Positions 11,183 through 24,400 of a stretch of DNA of 64,000 bases are shown here, piece by piece. The first letter of the stretch is position 1; each line of letters starts with the position of its first letter. The stretch is from Psococerastis gibbosa (Eukaryota; Arthropoda; Insecta; Psocodea; Psocidae). Made by a program: the position numbers and the translations under genes. A model generated the notes under the pieces. That model had not been told where the DNA came from. It did not search any database and saw only the letters and a program-made list of their open reading frames with translations. The stretch spans positions 45,366,888-45,430,887 of the forward strand of contig OZ020488.1 in NCBI GenBank assembly GCA_963971405.1. The letters run 5' to 3'.

Positions 11183-13120
11183 TGAGGTATCAGCTGTCTC
11201 TCTTCTTCGATAGCCTCTAGCACGCTTTTACTTCTTTTACTCGTCACGTGGTCCCCCTGGCTGAAATAATGAATGCACCAAAAATTAAAAATGGCATGAA
11301 GTGTGAAATAGTCTTTTACAATTTTAATTGACTAAATCTTTAATAAATTGCGTAGTAAATAAATTAAAACAATTTACATGATTGTGGAACACACAATCTT
11401 GGCCTGTCGTCTCCCACCTGTTACAATACCTGTTACAATGAGGCTATGGTAAGCATGTATCAGCTGGTCCATTGTCGCTTGTGGCCGGTTTGGGTTGGCA
11501 TGGAAGGAGTGTAACAGTTTTAACAGTATAAATAGATCCATCGCTAGCCCTTCCAAATAATATGAAACGCTGCTATTCTATGTTCCATATTCTCAAAAGA
11601 AGACGTGTTCTTTATTGCACTTCAAAGCGCATTGCTTCACTTCGAAATTATACAGCGTACAGTACTTTTAAACGTAGCTATATAAAGGGAAAGCAAAAGT
11701 GGGCCAAGTGCAAAAGCTGGAATTGTTTATATGTCTACTTTTCGGTTTCCATCAGGTCCCAGTAAACGTTCCCTGAATCTAACAAGGTAAACTTACCAGC
11801 TCTTTGTGTTAAGTCTAGATATTTATCCAGCATTATTTAATTACCTACTGGTTTCATGTTGTCCGCCATGTTTAAAAAAAACTAAACAATAACTTGGTAC
11901 TCACCGTTTTACCGATGGACAGTAGAATTTAAATGGACTCAGAAAAAAACATTCATGAAGCTAAGATCGTGTTTGATACCCCTGTAAGTCAGATTTACTC
12001 GCAGGAGCGTTTTCTGGGAGATGGTGTGAACCGCCCTTACTGAACTTTTGTCGTATCGTTTACAAGGTATTAACAATGTATAAAGTTCTTTATAGGAGCG
12101 ATGGTTTTGGAATATCAGGGTCCCCCTGCTATGCCCTACGATAGCCATTGAAAAGACATAACAGGTTTCCCCAGAAACGAATCTCCCAACTCTCCTGCAT
12201 AGAACTGTAGCAATATAATTCTGCTATTTGAATGTGATAAACATAGTAAAAGCTTCATTCGATCGTTGACAACGAGGCTTACCTGTATATCGATACTTAT
12301 GACTCGATTAGAGAGAGAGAAGGCAAATTATTTTTTCTGAAAGATGTTTTTATTTTTTTTAACAGGTCATACGTAGGCTGCGCAATTTTAATAGGCACCC
12401 CATGTGTTAATTATCATTCGGAATTATTACATTATATTATATTTACCATATTGTGTTTATCGCATTCAATTGGTGGGTCCTAAAAACCGTATCTTAGAGC
12501 ATGATAAATTCCGAATCCAAATGCATTTAACCACATTTGATCGTCTGTCAATACCTTTGTGCACTTAGCCCATTTTCTAAATGTTCACTTATCATTTCCC
12601 CCGCTAATATGAAGTTCGCTAAAGCTGTTAAAAGGGCTTATTGTAAAACAGACAGATTTGGCAAGTTCTTGGAACTATATGTAGGTATATACTGCATGTT
12701 AGAAGGCACCAGTGTCGCTACTATTTTGCAGTATTTTTGTGCAATATCAAATAGGTATACTGAAATATTGGTCATAGAACTAATCAAATAATCATTGAGG
12801 ATTCGTTGGACAGAAGGAATACTTCTCTAGAATTAATGACGGCCAATCAATGCGAGTGATAGCGACATGCTGCATAGCAAACTGTAAAGGAACATTTCTT
12901 CTCTTGAATTAATACGTTACGATCAATATTTCCAGTGAACAATGTGCAGTCGTAGTGTATCACTTGGTATAACTCCGAGCCTTAAATATAGTAGATAATA
13001 CTATTTTACAGTCACTTTTCGCCGTTTATACGCGCAATTTTAAGAAGACGGGGACGTGTGAGCTCTTTAGCTGTCAATAAGGATTGTCTGATGCTATTTC
13101 TGCAGCTCTACCGTTTACAA
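11183..13120. other. Intergenic with one family C repeat
   Basis: 11372-11550 on the reverse strand is a diverged copy of repeat family C (see 58180). Near 12022 is the short string TGTGAACCGCCCTTACT, also seen at 28665, which may mark another repeat. Otherwise unrecognised AT-rich DNA. Confidence 0.4.
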
Positions 13121-13124
13121 ACTA

Positions 13125-13275
13125 GCCGAAATTATTTACCTAGAAAAATATTGACTTGGCGGGTTCCAAACCCACGATCTATGCCTATCCTGGGTATCGT
13201 CATCCCGCCAAGTCCAGACTTTTCTAACTAATTTCGGTTATTTAACTAGGTTGCCTCTTCAACAGAAGCTAGTTT
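13125..13275. mobile_element. Collapsed fold-back tRNA-like element
   Basis: Same outer arms as the 7.1-kb element (CCGAAATTA and TAATTTCGGTTAT, with a GAAGAGGCAACC relative). The centre is only a short CTTGGCGGG-to-CCCGCCAAG hairpin holding part of one tRNA-like unit. It looks like an internal-deletion derivative. Confidence 0.6.
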
Positions 13276-13579
13276 AAAATATATTGTTTACAGATTACCT
13301 TAATACCGGTTATAGGATTAAATTATTCTGAATAAACGGCTATTGTTTCGCATTGACTCATTTGATTTAAAAAAAAAGTGCCATATGTGTGGAGAAATTT
13401 AAATTAATAAATTATTGGAACACAAGAATATGGTTGCATAGTTTTACATTTTGAATGAAACACATTTTTTTTTAATTTTTATTATTATATGGTTGCATAG
13501 TTTGACAATTAAATGAAATTGATTGACACATTGATAAATTACAAAAAAACCTCCGATCTATCAGCTACATATTATACAA

Positions 13580-14123
13580 TCTACGGCGGTTTTTCCCACA
13601 ATCAGCGTTAATCACTCTATATAAAGCATGGTACCAAGCCAAACTAAGTTACTGCATAGGCATATGGGGGGGAGCAGCAGCGACCCATATTAAACCATTA
13701 CGAACGGCACAAAATTATACAGTAAAAACTCTCACAAGAAGCCATAGATGGTCACACTCAAACACAATATATAAAATGAATAAACTGCTGCCCATAAACC
13801 TCCTATACAATAAAAATTTGCTAATGTTTACCACAAAACATATTGCAACAATAAACACACGTAATAATGCAAGACAACACACAACAAGATCAACAGCCTA
13901 CCATACTCTCCCCCTTCCCCACTGGAACCTGACAAACTCAAGACGATCATTACGATATAAGGCAACGACCCTGTACAACTTACTCACTAAGGACTTACAC
14001 TCTAACAAACACGAGTATCCCACAGTAGACAACGACAACACTGACAAGAACACAAGAACAGCTATTTACAAGACAATCATTAGAATATGGACGAGGAAAG
14101 AACTGGACAAATTACAATAGTAA
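13580..14123 (+). mobile_element. LINE 3' end, C-terminal reverse-transcriptase region
   Basis: An open stretch in one frame reads LYKAWYQAKLSYCIGIWGG and continues for about 180 residues to a TAA-TAG end near 14120. The KLSYCIxIWGG motif is typical of the region after the reverse transcriptase palm in Jockey-group non-LTR elements. The upstream part is missing, so this is a 5'-truncated insertion. Codons are A-rich compared with the host genes. Followed by AT-rich DNA without a clear poly(A). Confidence 0.7.
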
Positions 14124-14970
14124 TGCGACGACAAATTACAATAGTTGTAATGAGTAATTGTTTGTTTCTAATTTTTTAATTTTAATAATATTTTATTCTT
14201 AATAATCTAAGTAAATATATATAATACCGCAGTCTTAGTTTAGTGCTACCCTCGCACGCCCATGGCATGAGGGGGCACTACTTTATATATGTACCGAGAA
14301 AAAATGTAAAGAAATTACACGGATTTATTATTTATTATTTATTAAATACAAATATTTTATTTTATTTTTTATAAATAAAAATAAATAATCATCAAAATGT
14401 ACAGGTTTTAATTTTGGAATATATTAAGAATTATACATAATGAATTTCCCGTGCATTTTGCACTTTTTTTTAAAGGAATCAATGCGTAGCAATAAGGTGA
14501 TGAGTTAAATGCTTTTGTCTTTGTCATGCGACACGTTGGGGTTTATTAATTGCCGGTGCTATGTTAATCTGTAAACGGCATGGTAGGGCTGCAGGTATGT
14601 GCCTCTCAACGGCGCGTCTGCCCGTCACTGCGTGCATAAAGGGCCGAAAGGCATTCACAAAATTGGAAAATGGACAATACCACTGTCTTACATCAGCAAA
14701 GCTTTTTTAACAAACTCGCCTGCAATAGGCTTGTTTTTGTGTCTGTTTATAATTGCCTAGTCAAGGCTAGTACATAAACTGTCGTATAATATAACAATGT
14801 AAGAATGACACTTTTATCGTTTTTGTTGGCAGCTTAAAGAAATATTTCCGACTATAGTATACAGTATAGACTAAAGAAGTGGAAAAAGAATGTGGCAATG
14901 AAAGTTGTAAATCCAACCCATTTGGACCGTCCAGCAGGCGTGCCGTGAAGCATAAACTTATTCTTGGTGT
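14124..14970. other. Intergenic, nothing recognised
   Basis: Strongly AT-rich with runs of TTTATT. No gene, RNA or repeat that I can support. Confidence 0.4.
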
Positions 14971-15170
14971 TAAAAATGTGAACAAAACAATTTTGAATAG
15001 TAGGGCTAATTTCCACTATAAAATTATAATAAATAAATAAATATTGACATTTTTTGTTCTATTACTAAGCCAACCTAGCGGAGTTAAGGCTATGAAGCCC
15101 TCTCTTACACTCAACTAGAAATTCTCTTGTTTACATTTTTAATACCAGGCTAATATTAATAATAATGGCC
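14970..15170. mobile_element. MITE split by a SINE A insertion
   Basis: Sequence around CCACTATAAAATTAT (to about 15028) resumes after the SINE at TCTTGTTTACATTTTTAATA (about 15124-15150). At 26.1 kb the same two segments are directly joined, so that copy shows the empty site. The SINE A copy (about 15024-15122, reverse strand) lacks most of its head. Confidence 0.7.
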
Positions 15171-15504
15171 ATAGTAAGCCCGCAGGTTCAAATCCAGTCA
15201 AAACAATTATTTTTCTATGTTAGCAACGAATTATAACCTAATTCTGTTTGTTGGCAATGCGAATTGACTAAATTTGACATTTTGACAGTTTATTTACTAG
15301 CTTTTTCTTCCCCTGGTGAGCAGTCCATCAACTAGAGGCAAGGTTTTAGATCCATCACTTCTGCATAAACATGGCAATGCAACATGGTATTTTAATTTAA
15401 TCTTTTTAAAGTGGATGTTGTCTGCCATATTGTTTACTTGTATCGCTGTCTGTCGTTTTATAAATTGAAAGGAGATTGTTCACTATAACCCCCACTTCAT
15501 TTAG

Positions 15505-15605
15505 GGCGGTTCCTATTATAGCTTGAAAAGTCTCAGAAAGGAATACTGCACGGCCCGCCACGCATTGGTAGATGCCATCCAGTATTCTATACATTTGAAG
15601 CGGTG
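15505..15605. mobile_element. MITE family H copy
   Basis: Has AGCTTGAAAAGTCTCAGAAA, GAATACTGCACGGC and TGCATTGGTAGATG, the family consensus features, in the same order as near 61968 and 62866. Confidence 0.6.
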
Positions 15606-15998
15606 GTGGGACCACCCCTAAAGGGATAAAAATTTGACTGCATGACCATATTATTGTCAGGTTGCATAACCCTATTTCTGCCGAGTTGACAAATGTATAA
15701 TCTTACCAATTTCCGTTATGAGCAGTATTTTTATATCAAGTATAAAATTATTTTGTTGCTGGCAAATGATCTGACAGTTTTTAAATTTTACTATATTAGT
15801 ATATTGAAAAAAGATTGTTTTTAATTTTTAATTATTTATGTATATGTTGCCAACGTTATGCTTGGTGAACTGAACGCATCACGCAAACGATGTTATGCCA
15901 GTGACGTTGCAGTGGCTAAGCAGTTGAGATGATATCTGTCAGAGTTGGACATAAATTGGCGGCAAATTAGTAAAGTACAGCTCAACCTGAGTAAATAT

Positions 15999-16105
15999 AT
16001 TATTAGTTTTTTTGCTATTACTAAACCAGACTAGCTGAGTTAGAGCTCCCTCTTTAACACTCAGTTATGAAGTCCCCGGGGCCGCTTGCTTTACATGTCC
16101 TCGTC
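15999..16105 (-). repeat. SINE family A fragment
   Basis: Diverged reverse-strand copy of the 3' two-thirds of SINE A, with the TTAGTAATAG-like end and the CATGTAAAGCAAGCGG-like middle. Confidence 0.65.
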
Positions 16106-16689
16106 TACATTTCGTTTTACACTAAGTGACCGTCACTAACACAATTTGCCACAAATTGGCGACTCCTTTGACCTGACAAGTTCAATATACTGTATGTGGC
16201 GACCACAATAAGTGTAGAGGGACATGTCTTCTACTTCATGAAATTTGATTTTTTGCTCCCATGTTTTTCCCCCAGTGGTTGATCTCACTAAAAAAATTGA
16301 ACTGCATTAGGCTATAGCTGACGAGAATAAAATTAATATTAATTAATTAATAAAATTAATTAATTTATATTATTGTATTTTACAGTCTACCTTACCATTG
16401 ACAGTTTAAAATCAGAAGTCTGTGAGATATACTTATAAGATTCATACTGTAGGCTATATCACTCTGCTTGGCCACAATAGGCAGCCCTCGTAAGTTAAGC
16501 AACGATTATTTAATTATCATTTAAATATTATTTATGAAACTAAATTTTGTTATTTTTTTTCGTGGAATTGGTAGCACTTAAATGCTGTCCTTTCGCCGCA
16601 GTTGGTATATATAAACTGTTCGTTGAGATAACTTGATAAATTCCTATGGCAAGTCTGATTGTTCTTTCGGCATGTTACTGCGCATAGAG

Positions 16690-17090
16690 ATTTCCAACTA
16701 GATCTCTATACTGTAGAGATAGGACATTATAGCGCGCCAAAAATATTTTTTTTGTTCTGGGGCCACCTGATGCCAGTTTCCTATGACCATTAAAAAACGT
16801 ACGAGGTGGCCCCAGTGTTCAAAGAATATTTTTTGTGCGCTCCAATGTCCTACCTCTCTTATGTACAACTCTATTTCCAATAAGAAGCAAGGTGTTTCCG
16901 TCAGTTATTGACAACGACTTTATAAGTTGTTTTTTTACTAAGGAGATGGGGCATCGAAGTTGCCAAAAAATTTTGTTGAACCCTTGGACCACCAATTTTT
17001 CAATAATAGTTTAAAAAGGAGACGTGGCAGGTGGCCCCAGGAAGTGAATGTCCCATCTCTCCTTAATGGAATTCTAGTTTTACTCTGCCA
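16690..17090. mobile_element. Two adjacent MITE family D copies
   Basis: Copy one (about 16690-16878) and copy two (about 16938-17090) both have a GTGGCCCCAG interior and TIR-proximal GAATGTCC/GGACATT-type motifs. The full consensus TIR, TAGAGTTCTATATAGGAG, is best seen in the copies at 41305 and 61268. No coding frame. Confidence 0.65.
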
Positions 17091-20000
17091 TAAGAATTTA
17101 AGGGCCGAAACTACAACCACCCAGCAGTGCTATCTGGCCTAATGGTCGATACCTATCGGTAGGTTGTTGTTTCTACTCGAGCAAATCGAACATGCCACTC
17201 ACCATTTTTTGTACAAAATTAAACGTCACAGACAATTACATTAATACAGCCAATAATGAGGTGTCATAAAGTAAAAGATATGTACTTTTACATTTTGATA
17301 TTGATTGGGAAATGATCATCAAACGCCATCCCCAGTGGACTGCCATGGGGCGAAGCGGTCGCCACCCCCAGGATACATAATGCAGATGTTCAGTTCGGTT
17401 CGGTTCAAACCAAACAATCAATATTTCATGTGAAAATTTATTTTGTAAAAAAACTGATAGTGGCGTGTAAGATTTCCTCTTGAAAGTTACTTCATAGACA
17501 TTAGGCGAGTCCCTCCGTCGTTGGTAAAGTCATAAAGGAAGCGAAGCTTTGGGATAGGTTAAAACAGGGCGTATCTATTATCAATACTACCAACGATATG
17601 GGGGGGGGCGCCGCCCTTAGTTACTTATACTTGCTGCTTGTGATGAGTGTTCCTGACTTTTAGTATTCTCATTCGCCGTAGTCTGCCCTTAGGGTGGCGC
17701 AACTATTCATAAATATTATTTAAAGCCGGCACCTAATCTCTGTAAGCTTGGATGTTACGTATTGTGTTAAAATTGGGGTCAGGGAAGAACTTGATAAGTC
17801 ACTTTTTCTGGCGTATGGGAGCTCATGTTGTATTTAGTATTAGTGGTACTCATTTCGTCGCCTTTAGAGAAAACTGTTGAAAAACAGTGTTTTGCAGGAT
17901 ATTGAATTCCGGTAATGTCAGTAGTCTTTCTTGGTTGTGATTGGCTGGTGGTACTTGGCAATTGCCAGCCAAGTGGATGCGTTATCCAACCAAATTCGAA
18001 CGCACCTTAAACCAGAAGATATTAGCCATTGATCTCTTGCCAACAAACATTGAAAACGAATGCTTGAAAATAAGATTTTCATGAAAAGTGACCTATCCAG
18101 TCGTTTCCACCGGCCGCGGCCGTTAACAATTTTACTGCTATGACGATTCCTTGCTATTCTGCCATCACAAGCATAAAGGTTCAATGTATCATGGACTTTT
18201 AGTATCAATTGTGAAATTTCCTGTTACCGAGGCGACTCCGGCCATCTGCTGCCACATTTTTCCCTATCCCAAAGCATTGGCCTACATCAATAATAAGAAA
18301 CCTATCAAACATAATAAAGGTAATTACAATTTTACCTTATATAATCTTTATGTAAAATGTTAATTTAACTGAAAGTAGTTCCGCTATTTGGCTTTTGATG
18401 GCAGAATTAACGGGTTTATTAAGACTATGCCTGATTGCGAATGATTAATTTCAATGCATTGATAAATACAAGCTTTTTCATTAAAAATCCTCATATAATA
18501 AATAATAGCATAGTAATTCATCAGTTTTTAATGTAGTATGAATGGAGGTGTTTGGTGTAACGAAGTGCTTGTTCGGATCGGATCGCTATATAGATACTAA
18601 ATCAGAGAAGACTGCTATAGCGTGTTAAGATCTTGGATTCAGATCCCCTCTAATGAGTAGCTTACCTTTATTAGCAGGGAGAAAACGCGGCTGGCGAATA
18701 TATTAATTCCCAAGCCATTGCCATAGCTTCTGCAAACCCACTGCAAGTATTGACTAGCAGCAACTTGCAGTCCGAGCAATTTCAATGATGGGCACCCTAT
18801 CTCTGCTATGTCTAATGGTCTCAATAGCCCCATACATGTTACAGATTGCCTAAACCTGTCAGGAAGCTAACATTTGTCTAATGGGAGTAATAGCGAAGCA
18901 ATATTAGGATTTGGTTGAGCTCCCTGAGCTGTAAGAAAGGTGTGACGTAAAAAGGATCGAATTGCACTACTATCCTAGCCCTTCCAAAATGGAAAATGGC
19001 CTTGCGGAACAATTAGAACAATGAGGGGTAATACGTAATGAGGGGGGGCCACATGACATACTCAAAAACGTACCCCAAAATAGGAGAAATAAAAATTGTA
19101 TGTTACTACTACTTCCCTATAAAAGAGCAGCGGTCAAGAGAGAGAGGCTCCCGAGACCTAACCTACTTAGGTTATATTGCTTTGGCTCATCGAGCGCACT
19201 AAAAAGCAAAACAATACTAATTAATGGTCCATGATGACGGAATCAATGGAATTTGATTACCAGCTGAATACGTTTACGTTGAATACTTAGCTTTTGGCGT
19301 TAGCAGTCTACTCTCATTTATTATGAATGGATCGCTATTTATGTAAGTTAAACATCTACAAAGAACTAACAAGCAGACGAAAATTGTGGATATACCCAAG
19401 ATCTCCATTAACAAAAATATTTATGGAGAATTTGTACCTTAGATTATAAACAATTATAAATCACATGAAGAGTACAAAAATTGATCTCACCATGATTTCG
19501 GATCAATGTGAATTATTAGATTACGACTCTAAATTTTTTAAATTTGTCTGAAGGTGAGTTTATAAACACACTTATTGTCGAAAGTTATTTAACAGAACGC
19601 AGTAAACTATTTTTTTAGCGGGAAACCCGTCCTTAATTTAAAGCATATGGCATCATGTGTCATGTGTCGTTCGTTAGCAGTAATTGCTTAGGCCAACGAG
19701 AAGAGTATCAACACAATATAATTATGTTCATAAAGGCCCCTGATGCAACTACCTACTACAATAGAAGCATGCAAAATGTTTGTTCAATACTTAAAATATT
19801 ATAAATCTTACATAATCTCATCTTGTCATAGAGCGATCTGGTCGTGGTTTGAGTAAAACTTGGATTTGCCTGAGCATCTCATTTCTATGGTTTGTTTATA
19901 AATATTAAACTGCTTATTTCGTGACCTGATAACCATTGGCTATCCCGATTGATATGATAAACAACGCGTCGATGTGACGTAACTTAACAACTTAAGTGTG

Positions 20001-21482
20001 TTTATAAAGAACGCTTAACAGTTTAGGCATGTTTAAACAATGATGATGTTGAATTATGATACCACCTGTTATCGGGGGCCAATACCATGGTTCTAACACT
20101 CATAAAACTATCATTATAAACGTCTTTTTAAGAAATTTTGTTTTGTCATTATTTTGCCTTTCTCTGTTTATTGTATATTTCCAAATTCCTAATTTGCGCC
20201 CAATTTTCACTTGTTAAGGGTCAATGTGGATTAACTGTGGATCTTAAGCTAGAAAAAAATAAATTACTGGTGACTTCGTGGTACTTCATTTTAATGAACA
20301 AACAAAACATTACTGTTTTAATAAAATTAGTTATACTTACTTAACGTGTCCGGGTCTGGGACACTGATCCAAAACACTGCGGCCTGGATGGCCTTGTCAT
20401 AATAACTAGAGTTAGAAAATCCCAAATAATCGTTAAGAGATTCAATTTTGTCAAAGAAACTATTGTTAGTATAAAACCCTGGGCGCTTTCGGTATGAACT
20501 GCCGTCTGCAGCGGGAACCCCACTAACACAGTTATCAACGATTTAAGATTTGTCCAACTCGAAGAAACCAGAATTCTCTCTGGTTTGAGCAAATGTCAAA
20601 TCGTAGGTAATAGATGGCAATTCATGCCGAAAACGCTCAGGGTTTGATACTAACACTAGTGGGTTTTTTTTGACAAATTTAATTCCTTAACGATTATTTG
20701 GGTTTTACTAACTCAAGTTATTATAACAAGTTTTTATTAAAACGGTGTTGGTGAGTTGAGTCCAAAACCAGTTTTTGGATATTAGTTGAGTCCCGGGTGT
20801 TGAGTCCTTAAGTCTAGGTAGGTGGGGCGGGGCTGTAGGTGGATTAAGTCCCAACTTAAAAATATAGTTAAGAAATATACTGAAATATCATGTGTAGATT
20901 TGCGTCTTAGCAAGAGTTATTATTTCGAGAGTTGAGCCAACATAGGTCTTTTTACCCTTTGAACAGCATTAGCAAGAGTTACAGAAGAACTTCTCGAAAG
21001 AATTCTCGCTTCTTTCATAATTTTGTAAACAGGGGAGTATTCTTACATTTCGGGAGTAATGAGAAAGCAATATTTTTGGCCACATCTGGGTTCTAACGTT
21101 ACTTGATATGAAGCAAGGATTTAGTAGTGGAGTATAGAAGCAGAGGTGACACAGCTTAACCCTTTGCGGTATACATTTACATAAAACTGTTTATTAATAA
21201 ATAAAAAATAGAAAATGTGGTCAAAGAAGTGCGCGGTAACATTTTAAAACATTAAGCTATGTCCTTCTACTGTGTTTTGAGGCCCACTTTACCGGAGTCA
21301 GAAAAAAATCATTTGATAAGTGACCCAACATCCCTGAAACGGCTAAAGCAGGAAAAGCCTACTTCATGCCTATATTGGAATACGTATAATATAAAAGCTA
21401 ATAATCACGACTGTTCCTTCAAATAACAGACATCAATTGTTACATAAAACTAATTTTAATAGAAATAAAAACTCATTAAAAC
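17091..21482. other. Gene-poor stretch
   Basis: More than 4 kb in which I recognise no gene, RNA or clear transposon. Notable bits: a G-run followed by GCGCCGCCC at 17600, the SINE B-like string GTCTGCCCTTAGGGTG at 17681, and a tRNA-like TTGGATTCAGATCCCC at 18632. The end next to 21482 should hold the Mettl14 3' UTR; the first minus-strand AATAAA I find is at 21190-21195, about 290 bp past the stop. Confidence 0.45.
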
Positions 21483-24400
21483 CTATTGACGGCCGCGGCC
21501 GCGCCCCCTTGCAAATACTCCCCTTCCTGGCCCCCCGCGCCCCCTACTGCCCGGCGCCCCTTTGCCTTTCGGCGGTGGCGACTTAGGCCGCAGTGCCTCA
21601 ATACGCTCCGTGCTCCCACAAGTTATTTGGCCGCCTTGGAAACAGCTCAGGTACCACTCCTGTGTGAAATTACTGTTAGTTAGCTCCGGACCGATTGTTA
21701 GCCAGCCTGAGAACAGAAAATAATTATCAGCTGCAACCAACTAAAAGTCCTTTAGAGCCATAGGCTCACTATTACTTTTATAATAATATGTAAGCTGAGA
21801 TGCATGAGAAATTACGTCAGGCAGGATAGGGTGATACATTAACGGTTTAGAAGGTAATTAAATTATCCATTACTTCGGGTTAGGGCAGATCATATTGTGG
21901 TAGAAACTAAAGCTCGATTTTAATATTTTGTTTCAAGCCTTTTTCGCATGACTTGAAGGGTAGGGTATAAGAATGAGAGGAAGAGATTCAGAATGAGTAC
22001 AAACTAGTACCGGAGGAAGGGCCAAGAAGTGCATGGACTGGAAGACGTGAGGAAGACTCACTCATACAACAAACCCAGCAAAGCTGATTGTATATCATAG
22101 ATTATAGTCAGGACGTATGTAGAGTTGTGGTACAGACTGCGACTTTCACCCGAAAGGTTGTTGGTTCGAGTCTCACACTTGCTCCAATTTCTGGCAATGC
22201 TTCAGAGGGCATGTAATGCAGGAGGTCCCGGGTCTACCTAGTTGACTGTAAGAGACGGCTTTATAGCCCTAACTCCGCTAGGTTGGCTTAGTAATAGAAC
22301 AAGAGAAGTTAATATTTATTTATTTTATATACAGGGGTTTTCAGACCACCCGGACACACCTCTTTATCTCAGCTATTAACAGGAATTTGGAATTTATCTA
22401 GGTTCAAGCTATCATATGGTAGCATTAAATATTTTCTGGGAGGGGGCCCCCCTTTCAGGGGTGGCATGGTAGGTATCACGGAATTTTCGAGTGTGAAGGT
22501 ATGTCATGTTGCACATTAATTGGAAGCCTTTTTAAGAGCTTTCATTTGGTTTAAATAAGAGCCCTGCTTTAAAGGGTACAGTTAATTTAAACAAGTCAAA
22601 CATTCAATAAATTTCATTCTGCTTTTCCGAATGAATTTTGGCTTTCTGTAGCTTAGATGAAGTATGTTTTACTCCACCGTACTCGTTTTGGTCAATAACA
22701 TTAAGGTACAGGCACAGTCTGCAAAAAAAATAAAAAATTACAAAATTGTGCAAGTTTGAGACCACCCGGAAACCGCGTTACTATCAGAAATTTTGAAAAC
22801 CGGTAAAAAATGTGATTACCAAGTGGGAGTCAAACTATCTTCTGGTTGAGATGGAACGTTTTTGGTCCCCCAGAAATAATTTTTTCAGGGGGTCTTGGAG
22901 TTTTGAAAGGTAATACACATGCGACATGTTGCATATATCGAAAGTTAACCATGCCTATTTTGGACCTGGGCCTTAAGGTTCGAGTCCTACACTTCCTACA
23001 TTTTCTGGCCATGCTTCGGAGGGCATGTAAAGCTGGCGCTCCCTTCCTTCCTAATTGAGTGTAAGAGAGGACTTTATAGCCCTAACTCCTCTAGGTTGGC
23101 TTAGTAATAGAACAAATAGTCCTTAATTATTGATAAGGTTCACGTTGCAGTAACTGCCTCTACCATTGAAGCAGTGATTTAATTATTATATTTTTAATAT
23201 TAGTCTATAGTATTATAGTTTATAGTCTATAGTCTTAAGTTTAGATTTAAAGTACCAATACTCAATTTTTATAGCGGCTATAACTAAATCACTGCGTCAA
23301 TCATTCAATGGTGGAGGCAATAATTTGATGTAACGTGTACACTAGCGGATCTAGAAATTTTTAGAGGGGGGGGGGGCTGAACTAGTGGATGGAAAGCCTA
23401 TATAGTCAAGAGGTCTATGATAGAGTGAAGACTTTTTTGAAAGTGCGTTTTATCTAGTGTAAACTGGGTAAGAGAAGGGGGGGGGGGCATTAGTCCATAG
23501 CTGGATCCGCTAGTGAATGTGTACCTTAAGTCTCATGTTCAAAATAAGAATTGCAAACGAAAGATCTCAAAAGGGAACTATCTACCGATATGCGGCAGGA
23601 CAGGTCTGCATTTGAAAATCCCGAGAGACCACCTAAAATGACCCCTAAAAAAGGGGAAAAAAAAGGAACCAAAAGTTAGTTTGACCCCGACTTAGTAATC
23701 CATTTTTTTTACCGACTTTCAAATTCTCTCACAGTAACCGGGTGTGTACGGGTGGTCTGAAACTGGCGCAATCTTGTAATTTTGTGCTGGCTCCGCCTGT
23801 ACCTTAAGGTTATGGAAAATGAGTACGCCGGAGTAAACAATCGTTCATCTAAGGTACAGGACGCATTGTACTTGAATCTCTAAGAGGACATGCTACGTAG
23901 AAACTGAGCACCCCAAAATTTGTTGTTTTTATTGACTTTTATTTTTTTATTTAATAAACAATGCAAGTTATTAAAGATTTGGGTCAAGGAAGTTGATTAA
24001 GACTACTTCATGCATCATATAATATGAAATATTAAATTTTTGGTAGGTCTACCTTAGTTCTTTCATAAATACCAGAACGGACTGAAATTACGCCTATTCT
24101 AGGATTTTTGGAAGAACTACAAAACCGAAAAGGAAAAATACCCGATTATATGATGGACGAAGTAGTCTTCTAAAACTTAGATGAGCCAAATTTTTAATAA
24201 CTTGCTGAGTTAATTCAATAAAAAATGAAAAGTATTTAATTTTGGGGTGACAATTTTCTGAGTGACATATCGTATCCTCTTAAAGCTGACTCATAATTTC
24301 TACACCAAATGAAAGCTCTTAAATGTGCAACATCACATACATTTACATTTAACAACTCCGATACACCTACTATGCCACTCCTGATACCACCCTTTCCCAC

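Noticed and set aside
12015-12040. Shared 17-bp string with 28665 (TGTGAACCGCCCTTACT)
   Set aside because: Probably an end fragment of an undefined repeat; the flanks do not align by eye, so no element was called.
21483-21740. Separate small Gly/Arg-rich protein gene
   Set aside because: Its C-terminal 73 residues are the last exon of METTL14, in phase with the upstream exon; the first residues are intron.
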